A stretch of DNA of 64,000 nucleotides, taken from assembly GCF_001556105.1 (NCBI RefSeq), contig NZ_LSIF01000009.1, forward strand, positions 62,001 to 126,000, given 5' to 3'. This document shows positions 49,653 through 60,112 of the stretch, in pieces. How positions within the stretch are numbered: the stretch's first letter is position 1; every line of letters starts with the position of its first letter. The notes beneath the pieces were generated by a model, which did not search any database, was not told where the DNA came from, and saw nothing but the letters and a program-made list of their open reading frames with translations. Source of the DNA: Pseudoxanthomonas mexicana (GTDB lineage: Bacteria; Pseudomonadota; Gammaproteobacteria; Xanthomonadales; Xanthomonadaceae). A program made the position numbers and the translations under genes.

Positions 49653-49658
49653 TATCAT
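49653..49658 (+). promoter_or_regulatory. -10-like hexamer 6 nt before rlmH (leaderless candidate)
   Basis: TATCAT is followed by GTCGCC and ATG 49665 with no Shine-Dalgarno. Together with the hairpin upstream it suggests rlmH has its own promoter. Confidence 0.4.
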
Positions 49659-49664
49659 GTCGCC

Positions 49665-50135
49665 ATGAAATGCCGTCTCATCGCCACGGGCGAGCGCGCG
49701 CCGACCTGGGTCGCGCAGGGCTTCGCCGAGTACCAGAAGCGCCTGTCGCACTGGCTGCCATTCGACCTGGTCGAGATCGAGCCGGGTCTGCGCGGCAAGG
49801 GACGCGACCCGCAGCGCGCCATCGAGGACGAAGGCAAGCGCGTGCTCGCGGCGTTGCCGAAAAGCGCGCATATCGTGGCACTGGAAGTCACCGGCAAACC
49901 CTATTCATCCGAGCAGCTCGCGCAGCGGCTGGAACAATGGCGCACGCTGGGCCGCGATATCGCGCTGCTGATCGGTGGCCCTGAAGGCCATGCGCCGGTC
50001 GTGCTGGCCGCCGCACACGAGAAATGGTCGCTCAGTCCATTGACGCTACCGCACATGCTGGTGCGGCTGGTGGTGGCCGAGCAGGTCTATCGCGCCGCGG
50101 CGATGCTGGCCAACCATCCCTACCACCGCGCCTGA
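49665..50135 (+). CDS. rlmH: 23S rRNA (pseudouridine-1915-N3)-methyltransferase
   Basis: A SPOUT methyltransferase acting on helix 69 of 23S rRNA in assembled ribosomes. 156 residues, matching the family. Motifs: IALLIGGPEGHAP (SAM-binding knot) and LTLPHMLVRLVVAEQVYRA, ending in NHPYHRA. Start fixed at ATG 49665 (MKCRLIATGER). Confidence 0.97.
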   Translation: MKCRLIATGERAPTWVAQGFAEYQKRLSHWLPFDLVEIEPGLRGKGRDPQRAIEDEGKRVLAALPKSAHIVALEVTGKPYSSEQLAQRLEQWRTLGRDIALLIGGPEGHAPVVLAAAHEKWSLSPLTLPHMLVRLVVAEQVYRAAAMLANHPYHRA

Positions 50136-50150
50136 GCACTCTCCACGAAA

Positions 50151-50172
50151 AAGCCCGCCTTTCGGCGGGCTT
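50151..50172. terminator. Terminator shared by rlmH and tonB
   Basis: AAGCCCGCC-TTTC-GGCGGGCTT stem between convergent genes, with A-rich sequence before it and TTCTGCTTTC after. Confidence 0.75.
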
Positions 50173-50192
50173 CTGCTTTCATGCCGGGAGGA

Positions 50193-50861
50193 TCACTGCA
50201 GGTTGAACGCGATCGGCACCAGTCCGTAGGCCTGTACCACCTGTCCGTTCTGCATGGCGGGTTTGAAACGCCAGGTCTTCAGCACATGCTGGAGCGCAGC
50301 CCTGTCCAGGTTGCGATTGCCGCTGCTGCTCTCGACCGTCACCTCGGTGGGTTTGCCGTCCAGGTCTACCAGCACGCGCAGGATTACCGTGCCCTGGATG
50401 CCGCTACGCAGTTCGTTGATCGGGTAGCGCGGAGAAGTCGCGCTGACGTATTCCAGCGTGGCCGATGGCAACGGACCTGTGCCCTGTGATGAGGCGCCAA
50501 TGTCACCACCGTCGATTGCGGTTGCGACGGTATCGATGGCACGCACACTGTCCTGATCCACGATGATGGGAGCATCGATGATCGGCACATCAATGCGCGG
50601 CTGCACCACCGGACGCGGTTCAACCGGCTTGGGGTTCACCTGCTTGACGATCACGGCATCAACCGGCTTCGGCTTGACCTCTTCCTTCGGATACCAGCGG
50701 ACGTCTTCTTTTGGCTTGGTCGGTGCAGCGAGCGGCGGCGCCGCCATCGGCATCAGCAGCATCAGCAGGGCGGCGGCATGGACCGCGATGGCGGCCGCGA
50801 TGGCGGCGATGCGGCCGGTGTCGATGCGGGTATCGGAACCGTGGGGTAGTGCGCGAACCAT
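50193..50861 (-). CDS. tonB: TonB-type energy transducer
   Basis: A 222-residue protein linking the inner-membrane proton force to TonB-dependent receptors such as the one at 3157. TM anchor IAAIAAAIAVHAAALLMLLM with the conserved His, a Pro/Lys-rich spacer (KPKEDVRWYPKEEVKPKPV), and the C-terminal TonB domain (SPRYPINELRSGIQGTVILR, LDRAALQHVLKTWRFKPA). The near-perfect ribosome-binding site AAGGAGGTG sets the start at 50861. No exbB/exbD lie beside it; it may be one of several TonB paralogues. Confidence 0.92.
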   Translation of the reverse strand: MVRALPHGSDTRIDTGRIAAIAAAIAVHAAALLMLLMPMAAPPLAAPTKPKEDVRWYPKEEVKPKPVDAVIVKQVNPKPVEPRPVVQPRIDVPIIDAPIIVDQDSVRAIDTVATAIDGGDIGASSQGTGPLPSATLEYVSATSPRYPINELRSGIQGTVILRVLVDLDGKPTEVTVESSSGNRNLDRAALQHVLKTWRFKPAMQNGQVVQAYGLVPIAFNLQ

Positions 50862-50865
50862 GATC

Positions 50866-50874
50866 CACCTCCTT
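50866..50874 (-). promoter_or_regulatory. Near-consensus Shine-Dalgarno of tonB
   Basis: AAGGAGGTG four nt before ATG 50861. It rules out the longer reading that starts at 50921. Confidence 0.8.
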
Positions 50875-51022
50875 GGGGCTGTGAACGGAACAACGCTCGG
50901 CCGCAGGAAGTGGGGTTGCAACGTCCCGGCGCCGCACGCCCAGACTGTACTCCGGCGGATGGCGTCCGCAAGAGGGGGCGGGTTCGACCTTCGGCGTAGT
51001 CCGGTAGTCGGGGGCCGGAACG

Positions 51023-51047
51023 AAAACGGCGCCCCGAGAGGCGCCGT
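51023..51047 (-). terminator. Terminator after the SIMPL gene
   Basis: ACGGCGCC and GGCGCCGT with a 6-nt loop, followed by TTTTCG on the minus strand, 24 nt beyond the stop codon. Confidence 0.75.
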
Positions 51048-51070
51048 CGTCGAATTTACGAAAGCAGGCC

Positions 51071-51814
51071 CTACTTGCCCAGTTCGAACACCACGTCCAG
51101 GTTGATTGACACGGTGGTTTCGCCCGGCGAGACCGGCGGAGCACCGCTCGCGTCGCGTGCTTCCATCTTGGCCATCGCCATCATCGGCATCGGGCGGAAG
51201 CCGCCGTTGCCTTCGGAAATGCTGACGATGCGGCGCACCTTCAGGCCCAGCGATTTCGCATAGGTCTCGGCGCGTGCCTGCGCCTTCTTCAGCGCGGCCA
51301 GGCGGGCCTCGTCATAGACCGGCTCCGGGTTGTCGATCTCGAAGCTGGGTCCGTTGATCTGGTTGGCGCCCACGCCGGCCAGCGCATCCAGCACCTTGCC
51401 CAGCTTGGCGATGTCGCGCACCTTGATGCTGACGGTGTTGTTGGCCTGGTAGCCGGTGATCCTCGGCGCTTCGTTTTCGGCGTAGCGATACTGCGGATTG
51501 AGGCTGATGCCGCTGGTCTGCACGTCCTTGTCGGCGATGCCGGCGGTCTTGATGGCGGCCACGACCTTGGCCATCTGCTCGCTGTTCTGGCGCATGGCGG
51601 TGTTGCCATCGACCGCCTGCGTGACGACGCCAGCCGATATCGATGCGATGTCCGGCACCCGCGAAGCTTCGGCCTGCGCCGATACGTTGAGCAAGGTGCC
51701 GTCGGACGGGATCGCGTAGGCGGGAGCGGTCTGGGCGTGGCTGGTCATGGCGGCGGTGGTTCCCAGGGACAGGGTGAGGGCGAGCAGCAAGGGGCGGATC
51801 AGGGGCAGGCGCAT
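51071..51814 (-). CDS. Exported SIMPL-domain protein (DUF541)
   Basis: A 247-residue periplasmic protein of the SIMPL (DUF541, YggE-like) family. Signal peptide LLLALTLSLGTTAAMTSHA. Domain landmarks: LLNVSAQAEASRVPDIASIS at the mature N-terminus, GISLNPQYRY, YQANNTVSIKVRDIAKLGK and KKAQARAETYAKSLGLKVRR. YggE-type proteins are linked to reduced oxidative stress in E. coli; the mechanism is unknown. AAAAGGAG precedes ATG 51814, which excludes the upstream ATG. Confidence 0.9.
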   Translation of the reverse strand: MRLPLIRPLLLALTLSLGTTAAMTSHAQTAPAYAIPSDGTLLNVSAQAEASRVPDIASISAGVVTQAVDGNTAMRQNSEQMAKVVAAIKTAGIADKDVQTSGISLNPQYRYAENEAPRITGYQANNTVSIKVRDIAKLGKVLDALAGVGANQINGPSFEIDNPEPVYDEARLAALKKAQARAETYAKSLGLKVRRIVSISEGNGGFRPMPMMAMAKMEARDASGAPPVSPGETTVSINLDVVFELGK

Positions 51815-51961
51815 GGGATCTCCTTTTCGTGTGGGGTGATGCGGCACCCGGTCGTCGTCGACGCGCAAGGGTGTTCACGATGACATGAACGCGCCGTGAT
51901 CTGGAGCAGGGTTGCGCGATGCCCTCCGGCATCAGCGGTCATTCAGTCAGGCGCCGCGGGT

Positions 51962-51967
51962 TATTCT
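51962..51967 (+). promoter_or_regulatory. -10-like hexamer 6 nt before maf (leaderless candidate)
   Basis: TATTCT followed by TGCGCG and ATG 51974, without a Shine-Dalgarno. Confidence 0.35.
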
Positions 51968-51973
51968 TGCGCG

Positions 51974-52570
51974 ATGCTCTATCTGGCCTCCCAATCCCCT
52001 CGCCGCGCCGAACTGCTGACCCGCCTGGGCCTCTCGTTCGGCCGGATCGACCTCGATATCCCCGAGCACCGCCAGCCCGGCGAACCCGCAGTCGATTACG
52101 TACGCCGCGTTGCCCGTGAGAAGGCGGGTGCCGGCTTGCTCAAAGTGGTTGCCGCGCCCGGCGCGGTGGTACTGGGTGCCGACACCGAGGTGATCCTGGG
52201 CGATGAGGTTTTCGGCAAGCCTGCCGACGCCGCCGATGCCGCCGCCATGTTGCGCCGTCTTTCGGGCCGCACGCATCAAGCCGTGTCCGCCGTCTCCGTG
52301 ATCAATGCCGGCCGTGAAGCGCAGGCGCTGGTGATCACCGACGTCACCTTCGCCGATCTGCACGAAGACGATATCGCCGCCTACGTGGGCAGCGGCGAAG
52401 CGATGGGGAAAGCGGGCGCCTATGGCATCCAGGGGCGGGCCGAACAGTTCGTCACTCGCCTGGCGGGCAGCTACTCGGCGGTGATGGGCCTGCCGCTGTA
52501 CGAAACCTCGAAGTTGCTGCGCGACTTCGGCATCCATCCATCGGCACCCGCCACCACCGCGTCAGCCTGA
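51974..52570 (+). CDS. maf: Maf-type nucleoside triphosphate pyrophosphatase
   Basis: A house-cleaning pyrophosphatase that hydrolyses dTTP/UTP or modified nucleotides. 198 residues; N-terminal [17 protein letters not shown] is the Maf signature (YhdE-like variant). Catalytic acidic residues are in [17 protein letters not shown], and the C-terminal [15 protein letters not shown] is typical. It lies 12 nt before rng, the classic maf-rng pair. Confidence 0.95.
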   Translation: MLYLASQSPRRAELLTRLGLSFGRIDLDIPEHRQPGEPAVDYVRRVAREKAGAGLLKVVAAPGAVVLGADTEVILGDEVFGKPADAADAAAMLRRLSGRTHQAVSAVSVINAGREAQALVITDVTFADLHEDDIAAYVGSGEAMGKAGAYGIQGRAEQFVTRLAGSYSAVMGLPLYETSKLLRDFGIHPSAPATTASA

Positions 52571-52582
52571 GGGAAGGACCCC

Positions 52583-54073
52583 ATGTCGGAAGAAATCCTC
52601 GTCAACGTCACACCGCGCGAAACACGTGTCGCGGTGATCGAAAACGGCATGCTGCAGGAACTGCACATCGAGCGAGGCTGGCGCCGCGGCGTGGTCGGCA
52701 ACATCTACAAGGGCAAGGTGCAGCGGGTGATGCCCGGCATGCAGGCGGCGTTCGTGGAAGTGGGGCTGGAGCGTGCGGCGTTCCTGCATGCCAACGACAT
52801 CGTGCGGTCGTCGCCGGGCGCCGTGGTCGATGGCGAAGACGCACCGCCGCTGCCCACGCCGCCAGCCGCGCCGATCATGGACCTGCTGCGCGACGGGCAG
52901 GACGTCGTCGTCCAGGTGGTCAAGGATCCGATCGGCAGCAAGGGCGCGCGACTGACCACGCAGATCAGCATTCCGTCGCGCTACCTGGTGCTGTTGCCGC
53001 AGTCGAAAGTGATCGGCGTGTCCGCACGCATCGAGGACGAAGCCGAACGCCACCGCCTCAAGCAGGTCGTCACCGAACTTGCCGGCCTGCATGGTGGCCA
53101 TGGCTACATCATCCGCACCAATGCCGAAGGCCAGCCGGCCGAGGCACTGGCCGAAGACATCGCTTACCTGTCGCGGGTATGGAACGTGGTGGAGCGGCGC
53201 GGGCGCGAGTCGCCGTCGTGCAGCATCCTGTACGAAGACCTCAGCCTGCCGCTGCGCGCCGTGCGCGACCTGATCCGCAAGGACGTGGAGAAGGTGAAGG
53301 TCGACTCCAAGGAAACGCACGAACGCCTGCAGGCCTTCGTCGCCAAGTACATGCCCGTATTGGCGGAGCGCATCGAACTCTACGCCGGGGAGCGTCCCAT
53401 CTTCGACCTGTACGGCGTCGAGGACGAGATCGGGCGTGCGCTGGACAAGCAGGTACCGCTGAAGTCCGGCGGCTATCTGGTGATCGACCAGACCGAGGCG
53501 ATGACCACGGTCGACGTGAATACCGGCTCGTTCCTCGGCCAACGCAACCTCGAAGAGACGGTCTACCGCACCAACCTCGAAGCGGCGCAGTCGGTCGCGC
53601 GCCAGCTGCGGCTGCGCAATCTCGGCGGCATCATCATCATCGACTTCATCGACATGGATGATCCCGAGCATCGCCGGCAGGTGCTGCGGACGCTGGAGAA
53701 GTCGTTGGCCAAGGATCACGCCAAGACCACCGTTTACGAATTCTCGCCGCTGGGCCTGGTCGAGATGACGCGCAAGCGCACGGTCGAAAGCCTGGCGCGC
53801 CAGTTGTCCGAACCGTGCCCGGAGTGCAGCGGCCGCGGCAGCATCAAGACCACCGAAACCGTCACCTACGAGATCTTCCGGGAGATCACCCGCGCCGTGC
53901 GCCAGTTTGAAGCTGCGCGCCTGCTGGTGATCGCGTCGCCGAAGGTGGTTGCGCGCATCACCGACGAAGAGTCGACCGCGGTGGCGGAGCTGGAGGAATT
54001 CCTCGGCAAGTCGATCCGCTTCCAGGCGGACGAGCAGTACCTGCAGGAGCAGTTCGATGTCGTCCTGCTCTGA
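52583..54073 (+). CDS. rng: Ribonuclease G
   Basis: An endoribonuclease that matures the 5' end of 16S rRNA and trims mRNAs. 496 residues. S1-like RNA-binding region near the N-terminus (GNIYKGKVQRVMPGMQAAFV), catalytic Asp motifs TTVDVNTGSFLGQRN and GIIIIDFIDMDD, and the zinc-link EPCPECSGRG. It lacks the long C-terminal scaffold of RNase E. GGAAGGA upstream fixes the start. Confidence 0.97.
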   Translation: MSEEILVNVTPRETRVAVIENGMLQELHIERGWRRGVVGNIYKGKVQRVMPGMQAAFVEVGLERAAFLHANDIVRSSPGAVVDGEDAPPLPTPPAAPIMDLLRDGQDVVVQVVKDPIGSKGARLTTQISIPSRYLVLLPQSKVIGVSARIEDEAERHRLKQVVTELAGLHGGHGYIIRTNAEGQPAEALAEDIAYLSRVWNVVERRGRESPSCSILYEDLSLPLRAVRDLIRKDVEKVKVDSKETHERLQAFVAKYMPVLAERIELYAGERPIFDLYGVEDEIGRALDKQVPLKSGGYLVIDQTEAMTTVDVNTGSFLGQRNLEETVYRTNLEAAQSVARQLRLRNLGGIIIIDFIDMDDPEHRRQVLRTLEKSLAKDHAKTTVYEFSPLGLVEMTRKRTVESLARQLSEPCPECSGRGSIKTTETVTYEIFREITRAVRQFEAARLLVIASPKVVARITDEESTAVAELEEFLGKSIRFQADEQYLQEQFDVVLL

Positions 54074-54097
54074 CCTGCGGAGTTGGGCGCGCGCCTG

Positions 54098-57000
54098 ATG
54101 CCCACGCCACTGCGCCGCCGCCTGCGCCTGGTCCGCCGGAGTGCCGTTTATGGCATTGCGGTGGTACTGGTGTGCATGGCCGTGGTGCTCGGCATCGCCA
54201 GCCAGGTGCTGCCACTGGCCGAACGCAACCCCGACCGCATCGCCGCGTGGCTCAGTGAGCGGGCCGGCCGGCCGGTTGCTTTCGATGCGGTGAAGACCCA
54301 ATGGACGCGTCGTGGTCCGCTGCTGCAGCTGGATGGTTTGCGCCTCGGCGAAGGCGACAGTGGCGTGCGTATCGGCCAGGCCGAGGTGCTGGTTTCGATG
54401 TATGGCGGCCTGTTGCCGGGACGGTCGTTCACCGAATTGCGGCTGCGCGGCCTGTCGCTGACGCTGCAGCGGGGCGACGACGGCAAGTGGGCGGTGCGTG
54501 GCCTGCCCGGCCAGCAGCAGGCCGGCGAGGACCCCTTGCGTAGCCTGGAAGGGCTGGGAGAACTGCAGGTGATCGACGGCCGGTTGGCCATCGTTGCACC
54601 GTCGCTGGGGTGGGATATCCGGTTGCCCGACATCGACCTGCGCCTGCGCGTGCAGGGCGACCGTGTGCGGGCAGGCGCGCGTGCGTGGATTCGCAAGGAG
54701 GCGGCGCCGTTGAACGTGGCGGTGGATTTCGACCGCAAGGCCGGCGATGGCCGCGCTTACCTGGACGTGTCCGCCGACGACGTAGGTGCGTGGTCGTCGC
54801 TGCTGCGTTACGCCGGCGTGGAGGCAGAGCGCGGCAACGGCCGCGTGCGTGCCTGGACCGAACTGCGGCAGCATCGCGTGGTCGTGGTCACGGCGGACGC
54901 CCAACTGCGCCAGGTGGGACTACGCGGTGCGCCGTTGCCGGATTCCGACACGCCGACGCGGATCGCGTTCGAGCAGATGGACGCGCGCATGCGCTGGCGG
55001 CTGGTGTCGGGCGGCTGGCGGCTGGATGCGCCACGACTACGGGTGGGCACGGCGTCGACCGTGCAGACGCTCGATGGCCTGGCGCTCGCCGGTGGCGAGC
55101 GTTATGCGCTGCTGGCGGACCAGGTGGACGCCGCGCCGCTGTTTGCCGTGTTGGCGCTCAGCGACAAGGTCGATGCAGGCCTGCGGCGTTGGCTGGTGCA
55201 GGCCCGGCCCGGCGCCCGGCTTGCGCGACTGACGCTGGCCGGACGCAGGGGTGGCGCGCTGCATGCGGAAGGACAGCTGCGCGACATGTCGTTCAAGGCG
55301 GTGGGCGATGCGCCTGGGCTCAGTGGGCTGGCGGGCGACTTCGACGGTGATGCCGATGGGTTCCGGTTGAAACTGGATCCCGCCGCCGCGATGCGCTTCG
55401 ACTGGCCCAGCGGATTCGCCGTGGTGCACGATGTGCGGCTGCAGGGCGAGCTGCTGGGCTGGCGTGAAGGCAACGGCTGGCGCGTGGGCACGTCGGCCTT
55501 GCACGTGCAGGGACAGGAGTACGCGGCCGCGGTACGCGGCGGCCTGTGGTTCCAGGGCGATGGCACGCGGCCGTGGATCGATATCGCGGCCGACCTCGCC
55601 GATGCACCCGTGCCGGTGGCGAAGGGCTTCTGGGTCCATCACAAGATGTCGAAGGCCGCAGTCGATTGGCTGAATGGTGCGCTGGTCGGCGGTACCGTGC
55701 GGCGCGGGCGCGCGATCGTCAGTGGCGACCTGGACGACTGGCCGTTCACACAGCACAACGGCCGCTTCGAGGCCGTCGCGCACATCGAGAAAGGCCAGTT
55801 CAAGTTCCAGCCCGAATGGCCGGCGCTGGAACAGGTGGATGCCGACATCGCCTTCATTGGCAACGGGTTCGAACTGAAAGGGCGCGGTGCGCTGGCGGAC
55901 GTGGCGATTCCCGCCTTCCAGGCCGGTATCGCGGATTTCGGCGTGGGCGACCTGAAGATCAGTGCCCGGACCGAGACGGACTCCGGTCGCCTGCTCGCGC
56001 TGTTGCGACAGAGCCCGCTGCGCGAGACCTACGGCGACACGCTGGACCACCTGCAGGCCAAGGGGCCCGTCGCCGCGACATTCGACCTGCTGCAGCCGCT
56101 GCATGCCGATGGACAGGCCCGCAAGAAGCTGGCGGGCACCGTCGACCTGAAGGGCGCGCAGTTGTCGGAGACGCGCTGGGACCTCGTGTTCGACGACGTG
56201 CGCGGCAAGGCAAAGTACGACGACGGCGGATTCGCGTCGGGCCCGTTGCAGGTCATGCATGATGGCCAGCCCGGCGTATTGGGCTTGCGGGCCGGCACCG
56301 GCACGCGTGACCGCAACCAGGCGTTCGAAGCCGACCTGTCGGCGGTGGTCGATGCCGATGGTCTGTTGGATCGCGCACCCGAGATGGCGTGGCTGAAGCC
56401 GTACATGGAAGGCCGCTCCACATGGACGGTCGCCGTGAGCATCCCGCGCACGCCGTCGGGCGCCTCCGCGTTGCCCACGCAGCTGAGCCTGAGATCCGAC
56501 CTGGTGGGGACCGCGATGAGCCTGCCGGCGCCCATGCGCAAGGCGCCGGCGACGCCGCTGGCCACCACCGTGCGGGCGCCGCTGCCGATGGGCAGTGGCG
56601 AGATCGACGTGGCGTTCGGCGACGTGCTGGCGCTGCGTGCGCGCAACCAGAACGGGCAGACCGGCGTACGCGTGGTGCTGGGCAGTGCCGACGTGAAAGA
56701 CGCGCCGCCGCCCTCGGGGCTGGTGGCGACCGGTCGCACCGGGACGCTGGATGCGATGGAATGGATCGCGGTGGCGAAGGGAGGCGGTGAGGGCGGTGGC
56801 CTGCCGTTGCGGCATATCGATGTCACTGCCGAACGACTGTTGATGATCGGCTCGGTGTTCCCGGCGACACGCCTGCAGCTCGCGCCGGCCCAACAGGCGC
56901 TCGCCGTGTCGCTGGATGGCGACGCATTGTCCGGCGCCCTGCTGGTACCCGACGCGAAGGGTGGAACGGTCGCCGGCAAGCTGGCGCGCGTGCACTGGCG

Positions 57001-57931
57001 CAAGGCGGCCGGGGATGGCTCAGCGGTCGCCGAGCCCGGTGCGCGCAGTGCCACCGACGACATCGATCCGTCTGCCGTGCCGCCGTTGTCGCTGGACGTC
57101 GAAGACCTGCGTTTCGGCAATGCGCGTCTCGGTACCGCCAAGCTACGGACCCGCCAGCAGCCCGACGGCCTGTACGTGGAGCAGTTGCAGTTGCGCTCGC
57201 CCGGGCAGCAGATCGACGTCCGTGGTCAGTGGACCGGCAACGGGGGCGCTGCGCGCACGCGCTTCAGCGCGGAAGTGAAGAGCGAGAATTTCGGCGTGCT
57301 GTTCGATGATCTCGGTCTGGGCGATCGCGTGGGGGGAGGCCACGGCCAGATCACCGCCGACGCCGGCTGGCCGGGCAGCCCGGCCGCGTTCCGCCTGGCG
57401 TCGCTGGAAGGTGGCGTGAAGCTCGCGGTGCGCGACGGTCACCTGCTCGAGGTCGAGCCCGGTGCGGGTCGCGTGCTGGGCTTGCTGAGCGTGGCCGAGG
57501 TCCGCCGCCGACTGATGCTGGATTTCAGCGACTTCTTCTCGAAGGGGTTCGCGTTCAACCGCGTCGATGGCGATATCCGAATCGATGGCGGGCTGGCGCG
57601 CAGCGAGAACCTGGTGATCGATGGTCCCGCCGCCGAAATCCTGATCCGTGGCGATACCGACCTGCGGACCGAACGCTTCGACCAGACCGTGGACGTGAAA
57701 CCGAAATCCGCCAACGTGCTGACCGCCGTCGGCGCAGTCGCCGCCGGCCCCATCGGTGCGGCAGTGGGTGCGGTGGCGAATGCCGTGCTGAAGAAGCCGC
57801 TGGCCGAGATGGGCGCCAAGACCTACCGCGTCACCGGTCCGTGGAAATCCCCCAAGGTCGAAGTCGTCGGCCGCGAGCAGTCGCGCGTCCGCAACGACGA
57901 CGACCGCACGGACCGCGCTGGCGCGCCCTGA
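54098..57931 (+). CDS. yhdP: AsmA-like protein YhdP (DUF3971)
   Basis: A 1277-residue envelope protein that helps move phospholipids to the outer membrane. One N-terminal TM helix ([20 protein letters not shown]) anchors a very long beta-rich groove with the DUF3971 core and an AsmA-like C-terminal domain ([40 protein letters not shown]). E. coli YhdP is 1266 residues. ATG 54098 is chosen over an upstream TTG. Sits between rng and tldD, its conserved place. Confidence 0.94.
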   Translation: MPTPLRRRLRLVRRSAVYGIAVVLVCMAVVLGIASQVLPLAERNPDRIAAWLSERAGRPVAFDAVKTQWTRRGPLLQLDGLRLGEGDSGVRIGQAEVLVSMYGGLLPGRSFTELRLRGLSLTLQRGDDGKWAVRGLPGQQQAGEDPLRSLEGLGELQVIDGRLAIVAPSLGWDIRLPDIDLRLRVQGDRVRAGARAWIRKEAAPLNVAVDFDRKAGDGRAYLDVSADDVGAWSSLLRYAGVEAERGNGRVRAWTELRQHRVVVVTADAQLRQVGLRGAPLPDSDTPTRIAFEQMDARMRWRLVSGGWRLDAPRLRVGTASTVQTLDGLALAGGERYALLADQVDAAPLFAVLALSDKVDAGLRRWLVQARPGARLARLTLAGRRGGALHAEGQLRDMSFKAVGDAPGLSGLAGDFDGDADGFRLKLDPAAAMRFDWPSGFAVVHDVRLQGELLGWREGNGWRVGTSALHVQGQEYAAAVRGGLWFQGDGTRPWIDIAADLADAPVPVAKGFWVHHKMSKAAVDWLNGALVGGTVRRGRAIVSGDLDDWPFTQHNGRFEAVAHIEKGQFKFQPEWPALEQVDADIAFIGNGFELKGRGALADVAIPAFQAGIADFGVGDLKISARTETDSGRLLALLRQSPLRETYGDTLDHLQAKGPVAATFDLLQPLHADGQARKKLAGTVDLKGAQLSETRWDLVFDDVRGKAKYDDGGFASGPLQVMHDGQPGVLGLRAGTGTRDRNQAFEADLSAVVDADGLLDRAPEMAWLKPYMEGRSTWTVAVSIPRTPSGASALPTQLSLRSDLVGTAMSLPAPMRKAPATPLATTVRAPLPMGSGEIDVAFGDVLALRARNQNGQTGVRVVLGSADVKDAPPPSGLVATGRTGTLDAMEWIAVAKGGGEGGGLPLRHIDVTAERLLMIGSVFPATRLQLAPAQQALAVSLDGDALSGALLVPDAKGGTVAGKLARVHWRKAAGDGSAVAEPGARSATDDIDPSAVPPLSLDVEDLRFGNARLGTAKLRTRQQPDGLYVEQLQLRSPGQQIDVRGQWTGNGGAARTRFSAEVKSENFGVLFDDLGLGDRVGGGHGQITADAGWPGSPAAFRLASLEGGVKLAVRDGHLLEVEPGAGRVLGLLSVAEVRRRLMLDFSDFFSKGFAFNRVDGDIRIDGGLARSENLVIDGPAAEILIRGDTDLRTERFDQTVDVKPKSANVLTAVGAVAAGPIGAAVGAVANAVLKKPLAEMGAKTYRVTGPWKSPKVEVVGREQSRVRNDDDRTDRAGAP

Positions 57932-57984
57932 CGCCGCTGCGTCCACGGCCACGCTTGCCGCAGCCGTTTTCCGCCCCCATTGTG

Positions 57985-59433
57985 ATGGCCATGACCCAGC
58001 CGATCCCGCTCGCCGAAACCCGTCTCCTCCTGCCCGCCGGGCTGGATTCCTCCGAACTCGACCGTGCGTTCGGCACGCTGCTCGGGCCGGGCATCGACTT
58101 CGGCGACCTGTATTTCCAGCATGCCCGCCGCGAAAGCTGGACGGTCGAGGACGGCATCGTCAAGGACGGGGCGCACTCGATCGAGCAGGGCGTCGGCGTG
58201 CGCGCGATCTCCAGCGAGAAGACCGGCTTCGCCTATTCCGACGACATCAACGCGCAGGCGCTGCTCGATGCGTCGAAGTCCGCGCGCGCGATTGCCCGCG
58301 ACGGCGCCGCCCATGCGCCGCGCACGCTGGTGCGCAGCGGTGGTCGCGCGCTATACACGGGTGACGACCCGATCGATGCGATGGGCAACGATGCCAAGGT
58401 CGAGGCGCTGCGCGCCGTGGATCGCCTGCTGCGTGCAGCGGACCCACGCGTGCAGCAGGTGACCGTTAGCCTCTCCGGTGGCATCGACACCATCCTGGTC
58501 GCGCGCAGCGACGGCGTGCTCGCGTCCGACGTGCGCCCGCTGGTGCGCTTGAACGTGCAGGTGATCGTCGAACAGAACGGCCGCCGCGAATCCGGTTATG
58601 CCGGCATGGGTGGTCGCTACGGATACGCGGAGCTGTTCGCCGACGGCAAGCCGGAAGACCTCGCACGCGAAGCGCTGCGCCAGGCACTGGTGAACCTGGA
58701 TGCGATCGACGCTCCGGCCGGCGTGATGCCGGTGGTGCTTGGCAGCGGCTGGCCGGGCGTGCTGCTGCACGAGGCCGTCGGCCACGGGCTGGAAGGCGAC
58801 TTCAACCGCAAGGGTACCAGCGTGTACGCCGGTCGGATCGGCCAGCAGGTCGCGTCGAAGGGCGTCACCATCGTCGACGACGGCACGCTGCCGGGCCGGC
58901 GCGGGTCGCTCAACATCGACGACGAAGGCACGCCGACGAACTGCACCCCCCTGATCGAAGATGGCGTGCTGGTCGGCTATATGCAGGACACGCACAACGC
59001 ACGCCTGATGGGCGTGGCGCCCACGGGCAACGGCCGCCGCGAATCCTTCGCGCACCTGCCGATGCCGCGCATGACCAACACCTACATGCTCGCCGGCCAG
59101 CACGATCCGGAAGACATGATCCGCTCGGTGAAGAGGGGCCTGTACGCGGTCAATTTCGGCGGCGGCCAGGTCGACATCACCAGCGGCAAGTACGTGTTCT
59201 CGGCTACCGAGGCCTACCTGATCGAGGATGGCCGCATCACCGCGCCGGTGAAGGGCGCCACGCTGATCGGCAACGGTCCGGAAACGATGCAGAAGGTGAA
59301 GATGGTCGGCCACGACCTCGCGCTGGACCAGGGCGTCGGCATCTGCGGCAAGGACGGGCAGAGCGTGCCGGTCGGCGTGGGACAGCCGTCGCTGCTGATC
59401 GACGGGCTGACGGTGGGCGGTACCAAGGCGTGA
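57985..59433 (+). CDS. tldD: Metalloprotease TldD
   Basis: Forms the TldD-TldE (PmbA) heterodimer that degrades unfolded peptides, e.g. CcdA antitoxin or peptide-antibiotic precursors. 482 residues; metal motif HEAVGH (HExxxH, H262-H267) in [14 protein letters not shown], and C-terminal [17 protein letters not shown]. The start could also be GTG 57982 or ATG 57991. The partner pmbA lies 0.7 kb downstream beyond yjgA. Confidence 0.96.
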   Translation: MAMTQPIPLAETRLLLPAGLDSSELDRAFGTLLGPGIDFGDLYFQHARRESWTVEDGIVKDGAHSIEQGVGVRAISSEKTGFAYSDDINAQALLDASKSARAIARDGAAHAPRTLVRSGGRALYTGDDPIDAMGNDAKVEALRAVDRLLRAADPRVQQVTVSLSGGIDTILVARSDGVLASDVRPLVRLNVQVIVEQNGRRESGYAGMGGRYGYAELFADGKPEDLAREALRQALVNLDAIDAPAGVMPVVLGSGWPGVLLHEAVGHGLEGDFNRKGTSVYAGRIGQQVASKGVTIVDDGTLPGRRGSLNIDDEGTPTNCTPLIEDGVLVGYMQDTHNARLMGVAPTGNGRRESFAHLPMPRMTNTYMLAGQHDPEDMIRSVKRGLYAVNFGGGQVDITSGKYVFSATEAYLIEDGRITAPVKGATLIGNGPETMQKVKMVGHDLALDQGVGICGKDGQSVPVGVGQPSLLIDGLTVGGTKA

Positions 59434-59456
59434 ATGCGCGTGTGGGCGCCCAGGCC

Positions 59457-60014
59457 TCAGGCGTCGTCTTCTCCGTCGACGTCGGTGGCGGGCTCGGCGT
59501 CCGCCAGCAGGTCGCGCACTTCCCGGAACAGTTCGCGGAACGCATGCGGCGGCTTGTTCTTCGCGCGTTCGTCGGCGGCGTTGCGCGCCAACTGGCGCAG
59601 CCGCTGCCGGTCCGCCTGCGGAAACGCGTCCAGCAGGTCCGCCAGCGCGGTGTCGCCGCCGGCCAGCAGGCGGTCGCGCCATTGCTCCGCGCGATGCAGC
59701 AGGGCGGTCTCGCGGCGCGCGGCGTCGCCGCCTTCGTCCATCGCATCGCGGATCGCTTCCAGCACCTCGTCGTCCTCGCGCCGCATCTGTTTGGCAAGGA
59801 ACTGCAGCTGGCGCTTGTGCGCGATGTGCGAGGTGATGCGCTGCGTCTCGACGATATGCGGCATCAGGTCTTCGGGAATCGGCAGGCGCGCCAGTTGCGC
59901 GGCCGGCAGGGCCACCAGCTTCTCGGCCAGGCTGCGGATCTCCAGCGCCTCGCCCCGTTGCTGGGTGCGGCTGGGGCCAAGGAATTCGCCGGTTTCGGGG
60001 TCGCGTCCGCGCAT
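59457..60014 (-). CDS. yjgA: Ribosome-associated assembly factor YjgA/DarP
   Basis: A 185-residue helical protein that binds late 50S assembly intermediates. Family sequence: [40 protein letters not shown] block and [16 protein letters not shown]. Start at ATG 60014 follows AGAGG 8 nt upstream; the longer frame from 60044 is rejected. Divergent from pmbA as in E. coli. Confidence 0.94.
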   Translation of the reverse strand: MRGRDPETGEFLGPSRTQQRGEALEIRSLAEKLVALPAAQLARLPIPEDLMPHIVETQRITSHIAHKRQLQFLAKQMRREDDEVLEAIRDAMDEGGDAARRETALLHRAEQWRDRLLAGGDTALADLLDAFPQADRQRLRQLARNAADERAKNKPPHAFRELFREVRDLLADAEPATDVDGEDDA

Positions 60015-60112
60015 GGTGAAGCCTCTCTTTCGCTTCCGCCGCATGGTGCGGAAGCCTGATCACATACCGATCCGGCGCCAGTGCGCGGATCACAGGACAC
60101 AAGGATAAAGCA

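Noticed and set aside
52562..54904. Minus-strand open frame of ~780 codons
   Set aside because: Antisense of rng and the start of yhdP; shadow composition.
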